From: Anaeromyxobacter terrae
GTDB taxonomy: Bacteria > Myxococcota > Myxococcia > Myxococcales > Anaeromyxobacteraceae
Length of the DNA stretch: 64,000 nucleotides
Direction: 5' to 3'
Assembly: GCF_022690685.1 (NCBI RefSeq)
Contig: NZ_JALCYY010000012.1
Coordinates: 1 to 64,000, forward strand
Part shown: positions 27,701 through 34,921 of the stretch, one piece after another
Layout of the letters: each line of letters opens with the position of its first letter
Position numbering within the stretch: the stretch's first letter is position 1
Notes under the pieces: generated by a model
The model's input: the letters and a program-made list of their open reading frames with translations, nothing else
The model's database searches: none
Told to the model about the DNA's origin: nothing
Made by a program: the position numbers and the translations under genes

Positions 27701-28123
27701 GCGTGCGCGATCACCGCGGGCGGCGGGGTCTCGTGCTGGGGCTCGAACACCCGCGGCCAGCTCGGGAACGGGACCACGACGCCGTTCAGCCTGGCCGTGA
27801 GCGTCACGGGCGTCGACGACGCGATCGACGTCTCCGTCGGCGGGGCCCACGCGTGCGTGGTGCGCGCCGGCGGCACCGTCGCGTGCTGGGGCGCAGGCAC
27901 GGAGGGGCAGCTCGGCGACGGCGCGCTCCAGGACAGCCCCTTGCACGTGGCCGTCTCGGGCGTCACGACCGCCGTGTCCGTCCACGCGGGCGCGCGCCAC
28001 ACCTGCGCGCTCCTCGCGGACGGCTCGGGCGTGTGCTGGGGCGACGACGCGTCCGGCCAGCTCGGCAGCGGCCTCACGGGCATCGGCCGCGCGACCCCCG
28101 CACCCATCGAGGCGTTCCCCTGA
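24719..28123 (+). CDS. Secreted lipoprotein with Ig-like/FN3 domains and 14 RCC1 repeats
   Basis: The 1,134-residue product has a lipoprotein signal (VALLVAVTALAAGTAC), three bacterial Ig-like domains (each beginning near PGAPVFTT / PPPTLTVSP / PAAPELSLAP), a fibronectin-III-like domain (about 345-425), and then 14 RCC1-type repeats to the end. Each repeat has the frame xxGxxHxCAlxxdGxvxCWGxNxxGQLGdG. Seven repeats make one propeller in eukaryotic RCC1, so 14 fits two propellers. In bacteria such modules serve protein binding outside the cell. It begins 15 bp after the previous stop. Confidence 0.85.
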   Translation: MRERARDHASMPAAARPGRRVALLVAVTALAAGTACDGGGRDTTPPGAPVFTTSFPDAASADDRPVLAGTAEPRATVRIYTSPDCSGAPSASAGADAAGVFSTPVTVPHDMATVFSATAVDAAGNVSRCASGPRYLHDGQPPPPTLTVSPNGPANDNWPVVSGAAERGATVEVYADPLCSGPPLASEPIPVGTFRASVHVADDSTTTFHGVVTDPTGHRSECGPGITYVEDSLGPAAPELSLAPASPSTVATLTASGSTEPGASVTVHASADCTGAAAAEVTADASGAFSAQVNAAQDATTWFSARARDRAGNLSACSSGRSFVHDGTPPSFAGISAAIATGPGTVRLTWPAASDATTAPADITYEICRTDAWHGCDAFVASDTVTGATSFDVTGLTPDARSFFAVRARDALGHRDANLRQAMARLPGPAGQRSVTVGQEFTCVLGDGGTVQCAGVNTSGQLGDGTTSSRPTFAPVAGVAGAISLDAGFEHACAVLVDGTVRCWGRNAEGQLGVGDRLARTSPAVVPGLHGAVAVTSGARHTCALLSSGAVRCWGDNGYGQLGDGSTSTAASPVAVSGLDTVVSLSAGGMHTCAVRAAGTAVCWGSDDYGQIGDGAMAYGIRRLTPAAVIGSGFVSVSAGGAFTCAAREDGSVRCWGLNGSGQLGDGTTTSSPSPVTPEVRGVVAIACGSGHTCALRGNGEAWCWGDDSYQQLGALSSTTSPVPVLLTSPAPSIALAAGFTHTCAVGADGVARCLGRNTVGQLGDGTTTLRSSPSPAAIASANAARQLSVAGDSACATLTAGQIVCFGANDRGQAGSASSEGVPLPVEVPGLAARAVAVGGATSCAVRPDGDVACWGDNAHGQLGPSVTSSSNSAPAVIGISGGVAAVAVGTGHVCALAGGLVSCWGDNASGQLGDGSFVSRSTPALVQNLASVRRIALGAAFSCALRSDGVVLCWGRGAEHQLGRYSPTGESTPVQSYAGVVPAIDLAASAENACAITAGGGVSCWGSNTRGQLGNGTTTPFSLAVSVTGVDDAIDVSVGGAHACVVRAGGTVACWGAGTEGQLGDGALQDSPLHVAVSGVTTAVSVHAGARHTCALLADGSGVCWGDDASGQLGSGLTGIGRATPAPIEAFP

Positions 28124-28177
28124 TCCGCCGACGGCCGCCGCGCCACGCGGTGGCCACGTCCGGCCCTAGAGGCGTTC

Positions 28178-31100
28178 ATGCCGCTCCCGCACGCCGTCCG
28201 CCTCGCGCTCGCGCTCGCCGCGCTCGCGCTCGCGACCCAGGCACCCGCCGCCGACAAGTCGTCGGCGCGGCCGAACGTCATCGCCGTCCCGTCCGGCCCC
28301 GGCTCGATCTCGGGGCTCGGCGAGTCGTTCGAGCCAAACCTGAACACCGGGTCCGTGCGCGAGTCCGTGGCGATCGACCTGCCTCCTGGGACGGCCGGCC
28401 TCACCCCGACGCTCGGCCTCGCCTATGACAGCGGCCAGGGCAACGGGCCGCTCGGCCTCGGCTGGTCGCTCGGCCTCTCCACGATCCAGGTCCAGACGGA
28501 GAAGGGGCTCCCCCGCTACGACGGCTCGGACCGCTTCCTCCTCGACGGCGCGGAACTGGTCGAGGTCTCGACGGGCGTCTACCGTCAGAAGAACGAGGGC
28601 CGCTTCGCGCGGGCGCGGCGCGTCGGCGAGCACTGGGAGGTCGACGCACCGGACGGCAAGACCCTCCGCTACGGCCTCACCGCCGACGCGCGCGTCGAGG
28701 ACTCGGGGCGAATCTTCAGCTGGGCGCTCGAGGAGGTCGTCGATCTCTTCGGCAACCGCATCGCCTACTCGTACGCGAAGGACCACGGGCAGCCGTACCT
28801 CATCGGGATCGACTACAACCTCCGCGCCGGTGCGGCCGACCACCGGATCGTCCTCGACTACGAGCCCCGCCCCGACCCGCTCACCGACGGGCGCGCGCGC
28901 TTCGAGATCGCGACCGCGCAGCGGCTCCGGCGGATCTCGGCGTTCTCCGGCGGCGCGCTCGTCCGCCGCTGGATCTTCGCCTACGACGTCGCGAACGGGA
29001 TCTCGCTGCTCTCGTCCGTCTCGGTGATCGGGGCCGACGATCGGAGCGCGCTCCCGCCGCTCAGGTTCTGGTACTCGACCCTCGCCACGCAGCCGGCGCC
29101 GGTCTCGATGACGGATGTGCCGGACGCCCTGCCCCGCCCTGGCGCGGGCGACGACGAGCTCGTCGACGTCGACGGGGACGGCTTCCCCGACCTCCTCCAC
29201 GCCGAGTCCGGCGCGCACTGGTACGCCCTGAACGACGGCGGCGCCCGCTTCGGCCCGCGGGTCGACATGCCCTGGAGCCCGTCGGTCGCGCTCTCGACGA
29301 GGGGCGTGGAGATCGGTGACTTCAACGGCGACGGCCTGCCGGACCTCCTCGCGCGGCTCGGGCTCACCAACCCCGAGTGGCACACGTTCCCGAGCGCGGG
29401 GCGCGGCCGCTGGGAGGGCGACGTCGTGTTCACGACGAGCCCGCCCTTCGGGCTCGACGACCCGAACGTCCGGATGCTCGACTTCGACCACGACAAGCTC
29501 GTGGACGCGGTCCAGTCGACGGTCGACGGCTTCCACCTCTGGCGCAACCGCGGCGACGGCAGCTGGGAGGGGCCGTTCACGGCGGCGCTGCCGCCCGACG
29601 GCTCCGTCGTCCGCTTCGAGGACGCGAAGCTGAAGCTCGCGGACGTGAACGGCGATCGTCTCCTCGACCTCGTCTACGTGCTCGACGGCTCGGTGACGTA
29701 CTGGCCGAGCCGCGGATGGGGTGAGTTCGGCCCCGCGGTGTCGATCGCGAACGCGCCGGCACCGGGCCCGCTCGCCGAGGCGGACCTCCTGCTCGCCGAC
29801 ATGACCGGCGACGGGCTCGCGGATCTGCTGTGGGTGGCGCCGGACCACGTCGACGTGTGGCCGCTCCTCCCCGGCGACGCCTTCGGCGAGCGGATCCGGA
29901 TCCTCGGGACGCCCTACCGCGACCCCGCGGCGACCGCGATCCGGCTCGCGGACATGAACGGGAACGGCTCGGCGGATCTCGTCTGGTCGACGCCATCGGC
30001 CCCCGCGGGCGAGAAGCTCGTCTACCTCGACCTCGTCGGCGACGTCCGCCCGAACCTGCTCGTCGCCGTGGAGAACGGGCTCGGCAAGCGGCTCGAGCTC
30101 CGCTACGGGTCGAGCGGCGTCGAGTACGGGCGGGCCCGCGCCGCTGGCGAGCCGTGGGGCACCCGCGTGCCGTTCCCGGTGCAGGTGCTCGCCTCGTCGA
30201 CGCTCCAGGACGGCCTCGGGAACCTCCACGTCACGAGCTACGCGTACCGCGACGGCTGGTACGCGCCGGAGACCCGCGAGTTTCGCGGCTTCGCGCGCGC
30301 GATGCGGACCGAGCTCGGCGACGAGAGCGAGGCCACGTCCGTCTCGATCCACGACTTCGACCTCGGCGCCACGCTCGAGGCGCTGAAGGGGCTGCCCCTC
30401 GCCATCGAGGCCCGCACCGAGGCGGGGGTCGTGCTCCGCCGCGAGCGGACCGGGTACGAGGCGCCGGTGCTCGTGACCGGCCTCGACGGCACCGAGGTCC
30501 GCCACGCCCGCAGGCGCTGGCACGAGGTGGACCACGTCGAGGGCTCTGCCTCGCCGGTGACCACGCGCGAGGAGCTGCAGCACGACGAGTACGGGAACGT
30601 CGTCGTCGCGTCGGAGTGGGGCATCGTGCGCGGGACTGATCTCCGCGTCGGGGGCGACGAGCGGATCACGACGACTGAGTACCTGAACGACCCGCAGAGC
30701 TGGCTGCTCGGCCGGGCCTACCACAAGACCGTGACCGACGCCGCCGGCACGCGGCTCTCCGAGGCGCGCACCTACTACGACGGCCCGGCGTTCCTCGGGC
30801 TCGCGTACGGCGAGCTCGGGCCCCGCGGCCTCCCCACGCGGACCGAGGCCTGGATCGACGGCGATCGCTGGGCGCAGACCGAGCGCGTCGAGCGCGACGA
30901 CTACGGCAACGTCGTCGCGACGCTCGACGCCGTCGGCACGCGCCGCGAGGTCACGCTCGACGAGGCGACCCACCGCTTCCCGGTGACCGAGCGCGTCCTC
31001 CTCGACGGCGGCGGCGCCCTCACCTTCCACGCCGCCTACGACCCGGTCCTCGGCACGCTCACGTCGTACCGCGACGCCGGCGGCGCGGAGACGCGCTTCC

Positions 31101-34100
31101 TCTGGGACCCGCTCTTCCACCTCACCGCCATCGTCCGCCCCGGCGACAGCGACGCGAAGCCATCGGTGACGTTCGAGTACCGCTACGGCGATCCGGTCTC
31201 GCGCGTCGTGACGCGGAGCCGGATCGAGCCCGGCGGGGAGGCCGTGCTCGAGAAGCAGATGCTGTACGACGGGCTCGGCCGCTCGCTCGCGCTCGTCGAG
31301 GCGGCGGAGGACGGGAAGACGCTCGTCTCCGGCATGCGTCACCTCGGCCTCCAGGGGCGCGTCGTCCGGGAGTACGAGCCGTTCCTCGCGGACGGCTTCG
31401 ACCCACCTGCCCCCGCGACGCCGTTCACGAGCCACGCCTACGACGCGCTCGGGCGCCGCGTCGCCTCGGTGCTGCCCGACGGCTCGCGCGCCGAGACGCG
31501 CTACGCGCCGTTCGCGGTGGAGTCCTGGGACGCGGAGGACCTCGACCCCGCCTCGCCTCACGCGGCGACGCCGAAGACCGACCGGCTCAGCGCGCTCGGC
31601 GTCGTGGAGGTCGAGGAGCGGCTCGGCGCCGAGCGCGTCGTGACCCACTTCCGGCGCGACGCGCTCGGGCGCGTCGTCTCGCTCGTGGACTCCGCGGGGC
31701 GCGAGACCACCTACGCGCACGATGGCCTCGGCCGAGTCGTCGCGTCGGTCCACCCGGACGCCGGGAGCACCACGTTCGTCTACGACGCCGCGGGGCGGCT
31801 GCTCGAGCGGATCGACGCGCGCGGCGCGCGCGTGGTCACGGCGTACGACGCGATCGGGCGGCCGACGGTCGAGCGGCTCGTCGACGGGGCCGGGCAGGAC
31901 GAGGAGGTGGTCCGGTACCACTACGACGCACCGTCGCCGCTCTTCCCTGGCGAGGACGCGACGGGCGACCTCGCCTGGGTCGAGGACGCGGGCGGCGAGG
32001 AGCACTACCGGCGCGACACGCGCGGGCGGCTCGTCGAGACCGTCCGGAAGGTCGACGGCAAGAGCTACCGGATCGCCACGGCGCTGGACGGGCTCGACCG
32101 CGTGAAGGCGGTGACCTACCCGGACGATCGGACGCTCGAGTATCGCTACGGCGCGCGCGGCCTCCTCGAGTCGGTCCCTGGGGTCATCTCACGGATCGAC
32201 CACGACGCGCGCGGGCGTGCCACCCGGCTCGAGTACGCGAGCGGCACGGTCTCGACGGCGCGGTACGACGAGATGGACCGCGTCGCGGGGCTCGAGACGG
32301 TCGCGGGCGGACGCACGGTCCAGTCGGCCTCGTACGGCTACGACCGCGTCGGGAACCTGCTCCAGATCTCGGACGCGCTCCGCGCGAGCGGGACGCTCTC
32401 CGCGGGACGCGCCTACGGCTACGACGACCTCTACCGGCTCGTCTCGGGCACGGGCGCGGATCGCACCTGGAGCTACGCGTACCACCCCGACGGTCGGTTC
32501 GCCTCGCGCTCCGACCTGGGCGTCTACGCGTACGGCGCAGCGCACCAGGCGACCGACGTCGCCGGCAAGGCCTACCGGTTCGACCAGGCGGGGAACGTCG
32601 TCGAGCGCCCGGGCTCGGTGCAGACGTTCGACGCGAAGGGGCGCCTGAAGACCATCACGATGGATGACGGCACCGAGGTCCGTTTCCGCTACGACTACAC
32701 GGGCGCACGCATCGTGAAGTCCACGGACGGCCCGGGCGGCGCGCACCGGACGGTCTACGTCGACCGGCTCGCGGAGGAGCGTGACGGCGCGCTCGTCGAC
32801 TACGTGTTCGCGGGCGACCGGCGCGTAGCGAAGCTCGGCGGCCCGCGCCCCGAGCCCGTCGCGGCGGGCACCCTCACCGCGCTGCCGCCCATCCTCGGCC
32901 TCGGCGCGGCGCTCTCCGTCCTCGCCGCGCTGGCGCTCTCGCTCGCGCGCACGACCCGCCGCCGCTTCCGCCCCGCCGTCGCCCTGGCGACCGCCTTCGC
33001 GTTCCTGTCGGTGACGACCGCCGGCTGCTCGACGCACGGCGACGCATCGGCCGGCCCGGAGGTGCTCGCCGCGGTCTACTACCACGGCGATCACCTGGGC
33101 GGCGTCGCGGTCCAGACCGACGAGCAGGGCGCCGTCGTCGCAGAGACCGCCTTCGATCCCTTCGGCGGCGAGCTCGCGTCCTCCACCGAGCCGTACGCCT
33201 TCACCGGCAAGGAGCGCGACCCGGAGACCGGCCTCTACGACTTCGGCGCCCGCGTCTATGACCCCGCCCTCGGGCGGTTCCTCTCACCGGACCCGGCCGT
33301 CCTCGCCGACCCCGAGCTCGCGGTCGGCGATCCCCAGCTCCTCGACGTCTACGCCTACGCCCGGAACACGCCCACCGGCTACGTGGACCCCGACGGCCGG
33401 CTCCCGCACATCCTCGTCGGCGCGCTCATCGGCGCGGCGATCGGCGGCGGCGTCTACCTCGTCAAGGCGGCCGTCACCGGCGAGTTCAGCGGCCGCGGCC
33501 TCGGGGCGTCCCTCGCCGGGGGCGCGGTGTCCGGCGCCGTCGCCGCCGCGACGGGCGGCGCGAGCCTGGTCGTGCAGGGGATGAGCGCCGGCGTCGCCGG
33601 CGGGCTCACGCAGCGGGCGATCGAGACGCGGAGCCTCTCGAAGACGGTCGACCCCGTGTCCATCGGCACGGACGCCGTGCTCGGCGGGGCGATGGGGCCC
33701 GCGGCGAAGCTCGCCGGGAAGGCGATCGGGGCGGTCGCCACGAAGGTGGCGCCGGTCGTCAAGGCCGGGCTCGCCCGCGCGGGACAAGGGCTCAAGGCGG
33801 GGGCCCAAGCCGTGGAGCGCCAGGCCCGCGCCGTGGTTGCGCGCGCCAACGTCGCGTTCCGAAGCTTCGCGACCGAAGAAGGGAAGGCCGTATTCTACTC
33901 TGGACCCGGGCAGTGGAAGGTGGCCGAGACCTACGCCCGGATGATGGGGAAGCAGACGATCGCGGACACACCGGGCGGTGCGTGGCTCAACGCGTTCCAG
34001 AGAAACCCGAGCGAATTGCCCGACTGGGTCTGGAAGGCCGCGTCCAAGAAGTTCGCCGATGGTGCACGCGGGAAGGTGACCTCGCTCGTGGAGGGCGCCA

Positions 34101-34195
34101 GGCCCGATCGCGTGTACGAGCAGGTGGAACTGCCCGCGCTCTTGAAGAATCCTGCGGTAACCTTGATCCAGGAAGTCGGCAGGAAAGCGAACTGA
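28178..34195 (+). CDS. SpvB/FG-GAP/RHS polymorphic toxin (TcB-TcC-like fusion) with CD38-like C-terminal domain
   Basis: The 2,005-residue product has a signal peptide (LALALAALALATQAPA), an SpvB domain (GSISGLGESFEPNLNTGS..., GNGPLGLGWSLGLS), about six FG-GAP/VCBS units (DVDGDGFPDLL, DFNGDGLPDLL), a TcdB-mid-like region and about 20 YD/RHS repeats. An odd hydrophobic double segment with a lipobox-like TTAGC follows (about 1563-1622), then the RHS core (YHGDHLGG, GLYDFGARVYDPALGRFLSPDP) ending DPDGR near 1741. The Gly/Ala-rich pre-toxin (1745-1880) leads to a distal ~115-residue domain with Tyr1907-Ser1908, TIADT, Trp1952-Lys-x-x-Ser1956 and Glu1984, resembling CD38-type ADP-ribosyl cyclases. 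The tip is less GC-rich than the shell. RHS proteins encapsulate and release their C-terminal toxin. Confidence 0.88.
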   Translation: MPLPHAVRLALALAALALATQAPAADKSSARPNVIAVPSGPGSISGLGESFEPNLNTGSVRESVAIDLPPGTAGLTPTLGLAYDSGQGNGPLGLGWSLGLSTIQVQTEKGLPRYDGSDRFLLDGAELVEVSTGVYRQKNEGRFARARRVGEHWEVDAPDGKTLRYGLTADARVEDSGRIFSWALEEVVDLFGNRIAYSYAKDHGQPYLIGIDYNLRAGAADHRIVLDYEPRPDPLTDGRARFEIATAQRLRRISAFSGGALVRRWIFAYDVANGISLLSSVSVIGADDRSALPPLRFWYSTLATQPAPVSMTDVPDALPRPGAGDDELVDVDGDGFPDLLHAESGAHWYALNDGGARFGPRVDMPWSPSVALSTRGVEIGDFNGDGLPDLLARLGLTNPEWHTFPSAGRGRWEGDVVFTTSPPFGLDDPNVRMLDFDHDKLVDAVQSTVDGFHLWRNRGDGSWEGPFTAALPPDGSVVRFEDAKLKLADVNGDRLLDLVYVLDGSVTYWPSRGWGEFGPAVSIANAPAPGPLAEADLLLADMTGDGLADLLWVAPDHVDVWPLLPGDAFGERIRILGTPYRDPAATAIRLADMNGNGSADLVWSTPSAPAGEKLVYLDLVGDVRPNLLVAVENGLGKRLELRYGSSGVEYGRARAAGEPWGTRVPFPVQVLASSTLQDGLGNLHVTSYAYRDGWYAPETREFRGFARAMRTELGDESEATSVSIHDFDLGATLEALKGLPLAIEARTEAGVVLRRERTGYEAPVLVTGLDGTEVRHARRRWHEVDHVEGSASPVTTREELQHDEYGNVVVASEWGIVRGTDLRVGGDERITTTEYLNDPQSWLLGRAYHKTVTDAAGTRLSEARTYYDGPAFLGLAYGELGPRGLPTRTEAWIDGDRWAQTERVERDDYGNVVATLDAVGTRREVTLDEATHRFPVTERVLLDGGGALTFHAAYDPVLGTLTSYRDAGGAETRFLWDPLFHLTAIVRPGDSDAKPSVTFEYRYGDPVSRVVTRSRIEPGGEAVLEKQMLYDGLGRSLALVEAAEDGKTLVSGMRHLGLQGRVVREYEPFLADGFDPPAPATPFTSHAYDALGRRVASVLPDGSRAETRYAPFAVESWDAEDLDPASPHAATPKTDRLSALGVVEVEERLGAERVVTHFRRDALGRVVSLVDSAGRETTYAHDGLGRVVASVHPDAGSTTFVYDAAGRLLERIDARGARVVTAYDAIGRPTVERLVDGAGQDEEVVRYHYDAPSPLFPGEDATGDLAWVEDAGGEEHYRRDTRGRLVETVRKVDGKSYRIATALDGLDRVKAVTYPDDRTLEYRYGARGLLESVPGVISRIDHDARGRATRLEYASGTVSTARYDEMDRVAGLETVAGGRTVQSASYGYDRVGNLLQISDALRASGTLSAGRAYGYDDLYRLVSGTGADRTWSYAYHPDGRFASRSDLGVYAYGAAHQATDVAGKAYRFDQAGNVVERPGSVQTFDAKGRLKTITMDDGTEVRFRYDYTGARIVKSTDGPGGAHRTVYVDRLAEERDGALVDYVFAGDRRVAKLGGPRPEPVAAGTLTALPPILGLGAALSVLAALALSLARTTRRRFRPAVALATAFAFLSVTTAGCSTHGDASAGPEVLAAVYYHGDHLGGVAVQTDEQGAVVAETAFDPFGGELASSTEPYAFTGKERDPETGLYDFGARVYDPALGRFLSPDPAVLADPELAVGDPQLLDVYAYARNTPTGYVDPDGRLPHILVGALIGAAIGGGVYLVKAAVTGEFSGRGLGASLAGGAVSGAVAAATGGASLVVQGMSAGVAGGLTQRAIETRSLSKTVDPVSIGTDAVLGGAMGPAAKLAGKAIGAVATKVAPVVKAGLARAGQGLKAGAQAVERQARAVVARANVAFRSFATEEGKAVFYSGPGQWKVAETYARMMGKQTIADTPGGAWLNAFQRNPSELPDWVWKAASKKFADGARGKVTSLVEGARPDRVYEQVELPALLKNPAVTLIQEVGRKAN

Positions 34196-34196
34196 C

Positions 34197-34592
34197 ATGT
34201 CACTTCGCGACCGTGTCGCACGCATCCTGAGGCTCCGCCGCGCTCCGGTCGAGGCGCCGTGGGTGAAAGAGGTCGTCACCCGCGACGCGCGCGGCCGCCT
34301 CGAAGAGCGCCTACGCGTCTACCGGGCGCACGATGCGATCGACCGGACCGTCGAGCGTTTCGACGGAAGCGGACGGCGCGTAGAGGGCGTGACCTCGTAC
34401 CGGGACGGCACGACGCTCGTCCGGTCATTCGATGAGCGAGGCGACACCGTTCAGGACGAGTGGCGGCGACGGGACGGGTCGCTCGAGAAGCGCCTCACGA
34501 TCGCGTACGAGGGGGGCGAGGCGATCGTCACGACCTACGACGGCGAGGGGCGCGAAATTGCGCGGAGCCGCCAGCCGAAGCGCACCGTGTAG
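34197..34592 (+). CDS. probable immunity protein for the RHS toxin
   Basis: The 131-residue, highly charged product has no signal peptide and starts one base after the RHS toxin stop codon, the usual place for a cognate immunity gene. From residue 20 on it consists of short beta-hairpin units (VTRDARGRLEERLRVY, ERFDGSGRRVEGVTSY, SFDERGDTVQDEW, TTYDGEGREIARS) that look like YD/MORN-type repeats, so it may imitate the RHS shell or be a remnant of one. No immunity family was recognised. It has no recognised RBS beyond the coupled stop-start. Confidence 0.6.
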   Translation: MSLRDRVARILRLRRAPVEAPWVKEVVTRDARGRLEERLRVYRAHDAIDRTVERFDGSGRRVEGVTSYRDGTTLVRSFDERGDTVQDEWRRRDGSLEKRLTIAYEGGEAIVTTYDGEGREIARSRQPKRTV

Positions 34593-34921
34593 GCCCCCAG
34601 CGCCCGAAACCGAAGGTCCGCGTAGGCGACCCAGCGCGCCCTAGACCGAGAGTGTCGGGCAGCGCCGGGAACGAAGCGCCAGACCGGAAGCGCCAGACCG
34701 AGAGTTCCGCGCCTCATCCGGTTGGACCGCGACTCGACCGCCTCGCGCCTTCGTCCGGGCGAGGACGCCTGACCCGCACCCGCGGAGCGACCCGGCCATG
34801 AAGACGACGCAAGCCACTGCGATCCGGAGCTTTTCCAGCTTGCGGCCCAGGTCCAGGAAGGCGTAAATAGACCCATCCGGTCGGAACGGCCTGGCGACGC
34901 CGCCCCACCGCAACACCCGGC
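34593..34921. other. 329-bp gap between the toxin operon and hypF
   Basis: No gene is visible. The first half repeats the word AGACCGAGAGT and the unit GCGCCAGACCG several times (34640-34710). The direct repeat shared with 12489-12503 lies here. It should also contain the hypF promoter; no consensus was recognised. Confidence 0.5.
34696..34710 (+). repeat. 15-bp direct repeat, right copy
   Basis: GACCGAGAGTTCCGC, identical to 12489-12503 and in the same orientation. A partial third version (GACCGAGAGTGTCGG) lies at about 34646, so the word may belong to a small local repeat family. Confidence 0.4.

Noticed and set aside
28166..32005. 1,279-codon minus-strand frame opposite the RHS gene
   Set aside because: It has biased composition (Arg, Val, Glu, Ala), no domain, and sits wholly antisense to a strongly supported gene.
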